Assembly: GCA_913020625.1 (NCBI GenBank)
Contig: CAJVZX010000011.1
Span: forward strand, 1 to 18,293
Source: an uncultured Pelagibacterales bacterium
GTDB lineage: Bacteria; Pseudomonadota; Alphaproteobacteria; Pelagibacterales; Pelagibacteraceae
Direction of reading: 5' to 3'
DNA: 18,293 nt
Position 1 is the stretch's first letter. Each line of letters begins with the position of its first letter. Shown one piece after another: positions 6,279-14,699 of the stretch. The notes under the pieces are model-generated. The model saw only the letters and a list, made by a program, of their open reading frames with translations. It was not told where the DNA came from and ran no database searches. The position numbers and the translations under genes are program-made.

Positions 6279-8005
6279 TTTTTAAAAAATTAGCACTTTT
6301 AAGAAAACAATTAGTTAATCATAATCTGGATGGTTATATAGTGCCTAAAAATGATGAATTTTTTGGAGAATATGTAAAAGAAGGAAATAATCGTCTAAAA
6401 TACATATCTGGTTTTACGGGATCAGCTGGATTTTCAGTAATTTTAAGAAAGAAAGCATATTTGTTTGTTGACGGAAGATATACTATTCAAGCCAATATAG
6501 AGTCTGGTAAAATATTCACAATTGTTGAGATACATAAAAAAAAACCAAATTTTATTCTAACCAAATTTAGCAAAGAACTAAAATTAGGATTTGATCCAAA
6601 AATTTTTAATGAAACAAGTTTACTATACAACTTTAAAAGTAGTAAAATCAAACTTGTACAAATTAACAAAAATTTAATTGACGTAATTTGGAATAATAAA
6701 CCTAAAATTAATTATAAAAAATTTTATATATTAAATTCTAAAAACGTTGGACAAAATTATAAAGATAAAATTAAGTTAATTAACAATTTTTTAAAAAGGA
6801 AAAAAGTTAAAAACCTTTTAATTACTGCTCCTGAAAATATTGCTTGGTTACTAAATATAAGAGGCTACGACAGTAATTTTTCACCAATACCTAATTGTCA
6901 GGCGATAATAAATTATCAAAAAAAAATATTCTTAATCGTTGATAAAAGAAAAATTAATAAAAAGTTTATTAATTATTTTAATAATTCAATAAGAATAATT
7001 AATCCTAATACAGTTAAGACTTATTTAAACTCATTAAGTAAACACGAAACTTTTTCAATTGATAAAATGACATGTTCAATATTTTATAAAAACGAAATAA
7101 AAAAAAAATTTAGATTTTACGAAACTATTGATCCAATATATTTTTTAAAAGCAAAAAAGAATAATGTAGAAATTAATAATATGATTAATAGTCATAAAGA
7201 AGATGGAGTTGCTTTAACAAAATTTCTTTATTGGTTAAAGTCAAATGTGGTCAAAAAAAATATTTCTGAGCTTGATGCTCAATCAAAGCTTGAACAATTT
7301 AGAAAAAAAAATAAAAATTATATTTTTTCAAGTTTTAATACAATAGCTGGAACGGGCCCTAATGGTGCAATAGTACATTACAGGGCAACTAAAAAAAGCA
7401 ACAGGATAATTAAAAAAAAAGATATTTTTTTGTGTGACTCTGGTGGTCAATATAAATATGGAACTACTGATGTCACTAGAACTGTTTGTTTTACAAAACC
7501 AGAAAAAAAAATTAAAGACATTTTTACGATGGTTCTTAAGGGGCACATTGGTGTTGCTACGTTTAATTTAAACAAAAATACTACTGGAAATAAAATTGAT
7601 AAAGTAGCAAGAGCTCCTCTTAAATCAAAAGGAAAAGATTATGCACATGGAACTGGACATGGTGTGGGTCATTTTTTAAATGTACATGAAGGACCTCATT
7701 CAATAAGTAAATTTAATAAAGTTAAATTTTCGGAAGGTATGATTGTTTCAAATGAACCTGGTTACTATAAAAAAAATAAATTTGGCATAAGAATTGAAAA
7801 TTTAGTTTATGTAAAAAAATTAAATAATAAAATTTTTTTTGAAAACTTAACCTTGGCACCAATTGATAAAGATTTAATTAATTTTGATCTTCTAACTAAA
7901 AAAGAATTCAATTACTTAAATGATTATAATAAAAAAATATATCAAAGTTTAAATCCATACCTTAAAAAAAAAGAAAAAAATTGGCTAAAATCATTTATTA
8001 ACTAG
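6275..8005 (+). CDS. Xaa-Pro aminopeptidase (M24B), three-domain type
   Basis: This 576-residue metallopeptidase removes the N-terminal residue from peptides with proline in second position, in the cytoplasm. It has two creatinase-type N-domains (about 1-130 and 140-285), a catalytic pita-bread M24 domain (about 300-515) and a short C-terminal M24_C region, like human XPNPEP1 rather than the shorter E. coli PepP. The five metal ligands are present with family spacing: Asp388 in LCDSGG, Asp399 in GTTDVTRT, His462 in HGTGHGVGH, Glu494 in NEPGYY and Glu508 in RIENLV. The ATG at 6275, in an ATGA overlap with the uvrD stop, was preferred over an ATG at 6248 that would add 9 lysine-rich residues; no ribosome binding site marks either, and translational coupling is likely. 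The last 15 bases overlap the convergent ligA gene. Confidence 0.93.
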   Translation: MIFKKLALLRKQLVNHNLDGYIVPKNDEFFGEYVKEGNNRLKYISGFTGSAGFSVILRKKAYLFVDGRYTIQANIESGKIFTIVEIHKKKPNFILTKFSKELKLGFDPKIFNETSLLYNFKSSKIKLVQINKNLIDVIWNNKPKINYKKFYILNSKNVGQNYKDKIKLINNFLKRKKVKNLLITAPENIAWLLNIRGYDSNFSPIPNCQAIINYQKKIFLIVDKRKINKKFINYFNNSIRIINPNTVKTYLNSLSKHETFSIDKMTCSIFYKNEIKKKFRFYETIDPIYFLKAKKNNVEINNMINSHKEDGVALTKFLYWLKSNVVKKNISELDAQSKLEQFRKKNKNYIFSSFNTIAGTGPNGAIVHYRATKKSNRIIKKKDIFLCDSGGQYKYGTTDVTRTVCFTKPEKKIKDIFTMVLKGHIGVATFNLNKNTTGNKIDKVARAPLKSKGKDYAHGTGHGVGHFLNVHEGPHSISKFNKVKFSEGMIVSNEPGYYKKNKFGIRIENLVYVKKLNNKIFFENLTLAPIDKDLINFDLLTKKEFNYLNDYNKKIYQSLNPYLKKKEKNWLKSFIN

Positions 8006-10027
8006 TTTATTCCACTCTTTTTCATTCAAAATATTAATTTTTAAATCCCTTGCCTCATGCAATTTTCTTCTTGTTGGTTTATTTCCTATAATTAAATAAT
8101 TAAGATTTTTACTCACATTGCTTGCGATTTTTCCTCCTAAATTTGCTACTAATACTTTTGCTTCTGCTCTGCTCATTGTTTCTAGTGAACCTGTAAACAT
8201 AAAACTTTTACCCGAAAATATCCCAGTTGTATTTCTTTTTACAAAATTTTTAATATTTAAAAAGTTTATTAATGAACTAATTATTTTAATATTTTTTTTA
8301 TTAGTAAAAAAGATATCTATTGAATTAATTTGAGTTTCACCCATTCCGTCAATTAATTTCAAATTTTCTAACTCTATTTTTCTTTTAGAACTATTAAATA
8401 AGTTTTGAAATTTTTTTACAGAAATAAAATAGCCAGCAATTAATTTTGCATTCTCTTGTCCAATATGCCTAATTCCTATTGAATATATAAATTTATCCAA
8501 AGAGATATTTTTTGATTTATTTATAGCTTTCTCTAAATTACTTGCTGAAAGTTTTCCCCAGCCATCAAGATCCTTTATTTTTTCAAAATTTAAACTAAAG
8601 ATATCTGCGGGAAATTTTATCATTTTAATATCCCAAAAATTTTGAATTACTTTTTTACCCAAGCCTTCAATATTAAAGGCATTTTTGGAGGCAAAATGTT
8701 TTAATTTTTCTTTTAAAATTTCTTTACAGTCAAAATTAATATCAGGGCATCTTGTAACTGCTTCAATTTTTTTAGTTGTTTTATTATAGTCTTTAACAAC
8801 TTTTGATCCGCAAGAAGGGCAAGTAGAAGGGAAAAAAAAAAATTTTACATTTTTATTTCTTTTATTTTTTTCAACTTCTAAAACTTGTGGAATTACATCT
8901 CCCGCTCTTTGTATAACTACTACATCCCCAATTCTAATGTCTTTTCTTAAAATTTCATCTTCATTATGTAATGTTGCATTAGAAACTACAACACCTCCAA
9001 CACTAACAGGATTAATTTTTGCAACAGGTGTTAGGGCGCCTGTTCTGCCAACTTGAATTTCAATATTTATTATTTTTGAATAAGCTTTAGTTGATGAAAA
9101 TTTATGTGCTATTGCCCACCTGGGAGAATTAGATACAAAACCCAATCTTTTTTGAAGAGATATATCATTAATCTTATATACAATTCCATCAATATCATAA
9201 TTAATCTCTGATCTTTTTTTTTCTAACTCTGAATAATTATTCATTATCTCAGATGTACTACCTAATAATGTGTTATATTCGCTTGTTTCAAATCCCCATA
9301 ATTTTAAATTACTTAAAAATTCACTTTGTGTATCAATATAATAATTTTTCAAATATCCATAACTATAGGCCATAAATTTCAAAGGAATTTTTTTTGTTAT
9401 ATTTGAATCTTTTTGTCGAAGAGAACCCCCTGCTGCATTTCTTGGGTTTGCAAATCTATCACTAATTTTTTTAAAATCATTTTTTGCAATATAAACTTCT
9501 CCTCTAATTTCAATTTCATTAGGTATTGATTTGCCTTTTAGGTTATGAGGAATATTTGATATTGTTTTTAAATTAGTTGTAATTTCTTCTCCTGTTTTCC
9601 CATCTCCCCTTGACAATCCAAGATAAAAAAAACCATTTTTATAATGAAGTGCAGCCGAAATACCATCAATTTTTGGTTCAGCACTAAATTTAATTTCATA
9701 TTTTTCATCTAAATTTAAAAAATTTTTAATTTTTTTTATAAAATTTTTTATATCTTCATCAGTAAAAGCATTGGCTAAAGACAACATCCAAACTTTATGA
9801 TCTATTTTGTTAAATTTTTTTGATGGTTCAAAACCCACCTTAAGACTTGGTGATAAATCACTTTTTAAAAATGAATATTTTTTTTCTAAATTTAAAATTT
9901 CTAATTTTAAATCATCATATCTTTGATCGGAAACAATAGGATTATCTTTATCAAAGTAAGCCTTTCCAAATTTATGTAAATTCTTAATTTTTTTAGAATA
10001 CTCAGCTTGAATTCTTTTTTTATTCAT
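7991..10027 (-). CDS. ligA: NAD-dependent DNA ligase
   Basis: This 678-residue protein seals nicks in duplex DNA with NAD+ as cofactor, in replication and repair. Domains in order: Ia NAD-binding region (about 1-70), adenylation domain with the KxDG motif EPKIDG (Lys119 is adenylated, Asp121 next), the GEVYI and DGIVYKIN motifs, an OB fold around 320-395, a zinc finger (Cys403, Cys406, Cys427, Cys434, with a longer middle spacing than in E. coli), helix-hairpin-helix repeats (about 450-590), and a BRCT domain (about 600-678, GKSFMFTGSLETMSRAEA). It starts 3 bases after bamD and ends inside the tail of the convergent aminopeptidase gene. In other Alphaproteobacteria recN often lies between bamD and ligA; it is absent here. 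An 11-base homopolymer (8832-8842) encodes KFFFFP just before the zinc finger. Confidence 0.97.
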   Translation of the reverse strand: MNKKRIQAEYSKKIKNLHKFGKAYFDKDNPIVSDQRYDDLKLEILNLEKKYSFLKSDLSPSLKVGFEPSKKFNKIDHKVWMLSLANAFTDEDIKNFIKKIKNFLNLDEKYEIKFSAEPKIDGISAALHYKNGFFYLGLSRGDGKTGEEITTNLKTISNIPHNLKGKSIPNEIEIRGEVYIAKNDFKKISDRFANPRNAAGGSLRQKDSNITKKIPLKFMAYSYGYLKNYYIDTQSEFLSNLKLWGFETSEYNTLLGSTSEIMNNYSELEKKRSEINYDIDGIVYKINDISLQKRLGFVSNSPRWAIAHKFSSTKAYSKIINIEIQVGRTGALTPVAKINPVSVGGVVVSNATLHNEDEILRKDIRIGDVVVIQRAGDVIPQVLEVEKNKRNKNVKFFFFPSTCPSCGSKVVKDYNKTTKKIEAVTRCPDINFDCKEILKEKLKHFASKNAFNIEGLGKKVIQNFWDIKMIKFPADIFSLNFEKIKDLDGWGKLSASNLEKAINKSKNISLDKFIYSIGIRHIGQENAKLIAGYFISVKKFQNLFNSSKRKIELENLKLIDGMGETQINSIDIFFTNKKNIKIISSLINFLNIKNFVKRNTTGIFSGKSFMFTGSLETMSRAEAKVLVANLGGKIASNVSKNLNYLIIGNKPTRRKLHEARDLKINILNEKEWNKLVNK

Positions 10028-10030
10028 AAA

Positions 10031-10864
10031 CTAGTCAAATAATGATTTGAACTTTTTTATTAATAAAAAATCTTTTTTTTTATTATCAATTTCTACTTTT
10101 TTATACGATTTATTGAATACTCTATAGGAATTTTCATACCACTTTCCACTTTCATAATTATAACCTAAAACATAAGCGACTTTTTTCGCTTCATCAATTA
10201 GTCCAATTTTATAATAAATTTCAACTAATCTATGTAACGCTTCTTCAACATAAACTGTATCATCATAGTTGTTTATTACATTTTTAAATCTATTTATTGC
10301 ACCTATCCATTTCTCAGTTTTCATATAATGCCTTCCAATATACATTTCTTTTGCTGCCAACATATCAAGAATCAAATCTAATTTATATTTTGAATCAATT
10401 GCAAAATCTGTATTTGGATAATTATTTATAATATATTCAAATTTTTTCTGCGTTTGAATTAAAGGTTCTAAATCTTTTTTTTCATCCGATAACTTTTCAA
10501 AATAGCAGATTGCAATCAAATAATGAACGTAAGCTAAATTTTTATCATTTGGATAATTCTTTAAATGACGTTCTAATTGAAAAATAGCATCACCATAATA
10601 ATTATAATAATATAAAGAATAAGCAGACATTACAGATGATTTTGGAGCCCAGATAGATTGAGGAAATAAAATTTCAGCTTCATTAAATTTTTTTGAAGCA
10701 TATAGAGCATCGCCTTTTTCAAGAAATTCTAATCCCTCTTTATATGCAAGGATCATTTGTTCTTCAATAGTTCCCTCTTCTAAAGTTGCTTCGATTTTAT
10801 CTTTTTTTGAACAAGATAAGATTAATAATGCAGAAATTAAAAAAACAATTAAACTTTTTAACAT
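10031..10864 (-). CDS. bamD: Outer membrane protein assembly factor BamD (lipoprotein)
   Basis: This 277-residue protein is the BamD/ComL lipoprotein of the BAM complex, which inserts beta-barrel proteins into the outer membrane. It begins with a lipoprotein signal peptide (MLKSLIVFLISALLILSC, lipid-modified Cys18; Leu at -2 is a little unusual) followed by a charged KKDK stretch. The body is a run of TPR-like helix pairs (for example EGLEFLEKGDALYASKKFNEAEILFP, VHYLIAICYFEKL, EALHRLVEIYYKIGL). The order lpxC-bamD-ligA matches the alphaproteobacterial cluster and supports the call. The ATG at 10864 has no ribosome binding site. The gap from lpxC is 46 bases and contains a TATTAT 6 bases before the start, which could be an internal promoter or chance. 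Confidence 0.93.
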   Translation of the reverse strand: MLKSLIVFLISALLILSCSKKDKIEATLEEGTIEEQMILAYKEGLEFLEKGDALYASKKFNEAEILFPQSIWAPKSSVMSAYSLYYYNYYGDAIFQLERHLKNYPNDKNLAYVHYLIAICYFEKLSDEKKDLEPLIQTQKKFEYIINNYPNTDFAIDSKYKLDLILDMLAAKEMYIGRHYMKTEKWIGAINRFKNVINNYDDTVYVEEALHRLVEIYYKIGLIDEAKKVAYVLGYNYESGKWYENSYRVFNKSYKKVEIDNKKKDFLLIKKFKSLFD

Positions 10865-10910
10865 TTGTAAATAATATCAAAATTATTAACAAAATGAAAT
10901 TGGCAGTTTT

Positions 10911-11834
10911 TTAAGCTGTTGCTGCCAAACCTTTATTATAAAGTACTGTATTGGGTAGTTTTTTTTCGTTAAACTCGACTATAGAGTAATTGCTTTTATC
11001 AGAAAAAAATTTTCTTAGGAACTCATTCGTTAATTTATGACCACCTTGACTACATGTAATCTTACCCAATATCTTATAATCAGATAGCACTAAGTCGCCA
11101 AGACAATCTAAAATCTTATGCATAACAAATTCATTATTGTATCTTAGGCCTTTATTATTTAAAACTTTATCACCATGAACTATTACTGCATTATCAAGAC
11201 TGCCTCCCTTTCCAAGTCCCATTTTTCTTACTTTATCTATATCTTCGTATAAACAGAATGTTCTTGAATTATAAACTTCTTCAAGATCATTCTTTAATAA
11301 ACTTATTTCTTTTCTTTGTTTGCCTATAAGTGGATTATCGTAAACAATTTCAAAATCAACTATTAAATCATTTTCGTATGGTTCTACAAAAATAAATTTT
11401 TTCTTATCCCTCAATTCATATTTTTTTAAAACTTTAATATATTTTTTTGATGTATCGTATATTTTAATTCCAGCTTCTCTAATTTTTTTTACAAAATTTT
11501 TTGCCGAACCATCCATAATTGGCAGTTCACTTGCATCAATCTCAATTAATAAATTATCAATTTCCTCTCCACAAAGAGCGCCCAGCAAATGTTCAGTAGT
11601 TGAGACGCTAACACCAAATTCATTTTGTATTGTAGTACAAAGTGGCGTTGCTTCTTTTACATTTTCAAAATTTGCATCTATTTGATTATTCATTTTTAAA
11701 TCAGTTCTTTTAAAAACAATTCCATGATTAGGCGATGCTGGAACTAGAACTAAATTGACTTTCTTGCCTGTATGAAGTCCAACTCCAACAAATTTCACTT
11801 TACGTTTTATAGTTTTTTGATTTAAATTTAGCAC
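10911..11834 (-). CDS. lpxC: UDP-3-O-acyl-N-acetylglucosamine deacetylase
   Basis: This 307-residue zinc enzyme removes the acetyl group from UDP-3-O-acyl-GlcNAc, the committed step of lipid A synthesis, so the organism makes LPS. Key residues are in place: KFVGVGLHTGK near the N-terminus (His21), STTEHLLGAL (Glu81 general base, His82 zinc), HKILDCLGDL (His239 and Asp243, zinc) and SQGGHKLTNEFLR (His266). The length matches the family. The start is GTG at 11834; no in-frame ATG gives a better fit, and no ribosome binding site is visible. It follows ftsA after 72 bases, where ftsZ would stand in most Alphaproteobacteria. A TATAAG 10 bases before the GTG may be a promoter element. Confidence 0.96.
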   Translation of the reverse strand: MLNLNQKTIKRKVKFVGVGLHTGKKVNLVLVPASPNHGIVFKRTDLKMNNQIDANFENVKEATPLCTTIQNEFGVSVSTTEHLLGALCGEEIDNLLIEIDASELPIMDGSAKNFVKKIREAGIKIYDTSKKYIKVLKKYELRDKKKFIFVEPYENDLIVDFEIVYDNPLIGKQRKEISLLKNDLEEVYNSRTFCLYEDIDKVRKMGLGKGGSLDNAVIVHGDKVLNNKGLRYNNEFVMHKILDCLGDLVLSDYKILGKITCSQGGHKLTNEFLRKFFSDKSNYSIVEFNEKKLPNTVLYNKGLAATA

Positions 11835-11844
11835 TATACATAAA

Positions 11845-11850
11845 CTTATA
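11845..11850 (-). promoter_or_regulatory. Candidate -10 box for lpxC
   Basis: TATAAG on the minus strand leaves 10 bases to the lpxC GTG, the same distance as the TATAAA before fumC and about that before uvrD. The 72-base ftsA-lpxC gap is one of the two largest in the envelope run and shows no hairpin terminator, so an internal promoter here is plausible. There is no convincing -35, and this stays a weak call. Confidence 0.25.
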
Positions 11851-11906
11851 AATGCTTAATTAAAATTTTAGAAAACAAGATATATTTCAAAAAAATACAG
11901 TAACAA

Positions 11907-13109
11907 TCAATTAAAAAACTGAAAAAATCTAGTAAATATTCCCTTTTTTTGTTTTTCCATTGAAATTGCCACTGCCTCAGATGAACATCCATTTACAAAT
12001 AAATTTTGAGCCGAATTACAACTCATAAGTTGTGTTTCTTGCTTGTTTGACAATTTAATTGTTTCAATAAATTCATATTTTATATCTAAATTTAAAATTT
12101 TTATTAGACCTAAAATATTGGCTCCACCACCTACTATTAAAAGATTTTTTTTTATGATCTCTGACCCATCTTGATCATTTGTATGAATATTTATCATTTC
12201 TATAATTTCTGAAATTCTCGACTCTATAACATCATGAATAAGTTTTAATGGTATTTTTCTATAATTAGAATTTATAAAATATTTTTTAGGTAATAAACTA
12301 TCTATATCTTTATTAAATTGGCTAAATAAAGCAAAATCTAGTTTGATTGATTCAGATTCCTTTTGATCTAAGTAACAAACTTTGGAAATATCTTTTGTAA
12401 TATGATTAGATCCTATAGGAAGAACTAAAAGTTTAATTAGTGAAGAATTTTTGAATAATGCAATTGATGTTTTGTTATAGCCAATATCAATAATGCCAGA
12501 ACCATTTTCTAGCTGATTTTTATTTAATAAATATATACCCATGGCATAGCTTGGACAAATAAATCTATTTATTTCCAAATTACAGGAATTAAAAACTTCA
12601 CTAATATTTTTTAAAACATTTTTTGGAACACTAATAAATATATTTTCTAAACTTAATTGATTACAAAAAATATTAATTGGCAAATCTTTAAATACTTTAT
12701 TGTCAATTATATACTTAAAATTAAACATATGAAGTTGAGAAAAATTTTTGTCATTTTTTTCTAGTTGTTTTTTGGACTCTCTTAACAAAAAATTAATATC
12801 TTCATTTTCAATTTTAATTCCTTCCATTTTTTTAAATTTAGTTATTCTAGTAGTAATAATCTCAGTTGGCTCTAGCAGTACTGTAATTATATTTATATTT
12901 ATACCGGCTTTCTTTTCTAAATCTGCAATAATTGTTCTGATCGACTCACAAGCTTGATCAAAATTAGTAATCAAAGAATTATTAATTCCTGATGTTTTTA
13001 TTTCTGAATAAGCAATCAATTTTGATTTGTGTTTATCAAAATCAAAAATTGCAGATTTCAATTTATTTGAACCTAAATCAATTACTGCGTTAATATTTTT
13101 TTTAGTCAT
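11907..13109 (-). CDS. ftsA: Cell division protein FtsA, divergent
   Basis: This 400-residue actin-fold protein should tether the FtsZ ring to the membrane and recruit later divisome proteins. It shows the actin phosphate-1 loop VIDLGSNKLKSAIFD (9-23), the adenosine motif LLIVGGGANILGL (323-335), and a C-terminal amphipathic helix GIFTRFFQFF (390-399), the usual membrane-targeting tail. It is somewhat short (420-440 is common) and weakly conserved. The phosphate-2 loop, usually DIGGGTTD, reads DIGYNKTS (208-215), so the glycine triad and the acidic residue are lost. Position between ftsQ and lpxC and the overall fold support FtsA over MreB or a pilus-type ATPase. It overlaps ftsQ by one base (TAATG). 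No ftsZ follows. Confidence 0.88.
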   Translation of the reverse strand: MTKKNINAVIDLGSNKLKSAIFDFDKHKSKLIAYSEIKTSGINNSLITNFDQACESIRTIIADLEKKAGININIITVLLEPTEIITTRITKFKKMEGIKIENEDINFLLRESKKQLEKNDKNFSQLHMFNFKYIIDNKVFKDLPINIFCNQLSLENIFISVPKNVLKNISEVFNSCNLEINRFICPSYAMGIYLLNKNQLENGSGIIDIGYNKTSIALFKNSSLIKLLVLPIGSNHITKDISKVCYLDQKESESIKLDFALFSQFNKDIDSLLPKKYFINSNYRKIPLKLIHDVIESRISEIIEMINIHTNDQDGSEIIKKNLLIVGGGANILGLIKILNLDIKYEFIETIKLSNKQETQLMSCNSAQNLFVNGCSSEAVAISMEKQKKGIFTRFFQFFN

Positions 13110-13804
13110 TATTGAGTAATAATTCTTCCTTTGATTCTAAGATCAATAATTTTTATATTTTTAAAATTTGAATCTTTAATTAATTTTTTCGCTAATATTA
13201 TTGCTTCATCTAATTCTTTTGCTGGAAATTTTATCAATAATCCATTATTCAAAATGAGATCCCATCTATTTATTTGAAAAAAATAATAATTTTTTATCAT
13301 TTCAAGATTAAAATTATTTCTTTTAAGCTTATTGTAAAAATCTTTAAAAAATTTCTCTCCATTTACTCCATAGATCGTAGGAAGCAATTTTTCATTAAAT
13401 TTTTCATTAAAAAGAATAAGTTTTTGATTATCCGTTAAAAAAAATTTTTTTTGTTTTTTTACTATTAATGCAACAAAAATTGGTTCTTTTAATTCAATTT
13501 TAATTTTATTGGGATAATATTTTGTTATTTTAAATTCTTTTATTAAATTATTTCTATTTAAAACATTATCAATTTCAATCCTATTAAATATAAAGATATT
13601 TTTTCCATATAAAAAATCTAATTTTTTTAAAATTTTATTTTTATCAATTTTATTTGTTCCTGTTATTTCAATTTTGTTAATTGAAAAAAACGTTTGTTTA
13701 TTAATAGTATTGTCTAATTTAAAAAAATTAATTGTAGATAGTGATAATAAAACAAATATATAAAATAAAATTTTTATTTTTCTATTATCTTTTAAGGCTA
13801 GCAT
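13109..13804 (-). CDS. ftsQ: Cell division protein FtsQ
   Basis: This 231-residue bitopic membrane protein links early and late divisome parts. It has a short basic cytoplasmic start, one membrane helix (about 11-28, KILFYIFVLLSLSTINFF), a POTRA domain (about 43-108, FSINKIEITGTNKIDKNKIL to PNKIKIELKEP) and a beta-rich FtsQ domain after it. Sequence is poorly conserved, as usual for FtsQ, so the call relies on the POTRA pattern and the position between ddl and ftsA. Its start ATG lies 20 bases inside the end of ddl, so translation is probably coupled. Confidence 0.9.
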   Translation of the reverse strand: MLALKDNRKIKILFYIFVLLSLSTINFFKLDNTINKQTFFSINKIEITGTNKIDKNKILKKLDFLYGKNIFIFNRIEIDNVLNRNNLIKEFKITKYYPNKIKIELKEPIFVALIVKKQKKFFLTDNQKLILFNEKFNEKLLPTIYGVNGEKFFKDFYNKLKRNNFNLEMIKNYYFFQINRWDLILNNGLLIKFPAKELDEAIILAKKLIKDSNFKNIKIIDLRIKGRIITQ

Positions 13805-14699
13805 CTTTAATCATCCAATCTACTAAATCTTCAAATTTTATTCCTTTGTACTGAGCTATTTCAGGCACAAGGGATAAATTTGTCATGCCTGGTTGTGTAT
13901 TTACTTCGAGTAAATAAAACTTGTTCTTATAAAATCTGAAATCTGATCTAGATATACCTTTGCATCCTAATATCTGATGAGCCTTTTTTGCAATATTTAA
14001 TACTTCATTGTATTTTTTTTGATCTAGTGCTGCTGGCATTATGTGTTTTGTTTTTGATTTTTTATAATACTTTGCATAATAATCGTAAAATTTTCTCCTT
14101 GGTTTTAGCTCTATAGCTCCTAATTTACTTTTACCCATTATAGCAACCTGTATCTCACGACCAGGAATAAATTTTTCAATTAATATTTCTTTATAATCTT
14201 TAAGTAATTTTATTTTTTTAATTAAATTTTTTTTAGTACAAATATAAACACCTAGACTCGAACCTTCACTAATAGGTTTAATTACAACTGGAAAATTAAT
14301 TTTATTTTTTTTTAATTCTGTTAATAGATTTTTATTTGAATTTAATTCATAAACTAAATAATTTGGTGTAGCAATTTTATTTTTAATAAATATTTTTTTT
14401 GATACTACTTTATTAATTGCAATACTTGAGGCTAAAACACCAGAGTGCGTATATTTTATTTTTTCTAACTCTAATATACTTTGAACGAAACCATCTTCGC
14501 CATACCTTCCATGCAAAGCATTAAATACTATATGTGGCTTTTTTTTTCTTAATTGATCTATAAAATTTATCTTAGGATCTAATGTTCTTACAAAATATCC
14601 TTTTTTTTTTAAAGCCTTATAACATGCTTTGCCTGTCATAATGCTAATATTTCTTTCGCCTGAAATTCCTCCCATTAAAATTAATATTTTTTTTTTCAT
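13785..14699 (-). CDS. ddl: D-alanine-D-alanine ligase
   Basis: This 304-residue ATP-grasp enzyme joins two D-alanines for the peptidoglycan pentapeptide. Motifs: GGISGERNIS (10-19, Glu15 binds the first D-Ala), LHGRYGEDG (62-70), VVIKPISEGSSLGV (138-151, ATP-binding Lys141 and the Ser147-Ser148 loop), IEKFIPGREIQVAIMG (174-189), the omega loop around YDYYAKYYKKS, and RSDFRF...LLEVNTQPGMT (251-273, with Asp253, Glu265 and Asn267 as metal ligands). The length matches DdlB. It overlaps murB by 4 bases (ATGA) and ftsQ by 20. It sits in the run after MurB, as in the standard cluster. Confidence 0.96.
   Translation of the reverse strand: MKKKILILMGGISGERNISIMTGKACYKALKKKGYFVRTLDPKINFIDQLRKKKPHIVFNALHGRYGEDGFVQSILELEKIKYTHSGVLASSIAINKVVSKKIFIKNKIATPNYLVYELNSNKNLLTELKKNKINFPVVIKPISEGSSLGVYICTKKNLIKKIKLLKDYKEILIEKFIPGREIQVAIMGKSKLGAIELKPRRKFYDYYAKYYKKSKTKHIMPAALDQKKYNEVLNIAKKAHQILGCKGISRSDFRFYKNKFYLLEVNTQPGMTNLSLVPEIAQYKGIKFEDLVDWMIKDASLKR

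Noticed and set aside
8118..8333. Short antisense open frames inside ligA, and similar ones at 3055-3249, 6487-6669, 7328-7546, 12748-12957 and 15234-15449
   Set aside because: All are shadows opposite clear genes; their hydrophobic look comes from the complement of lysine- and asparagine-rich codons.
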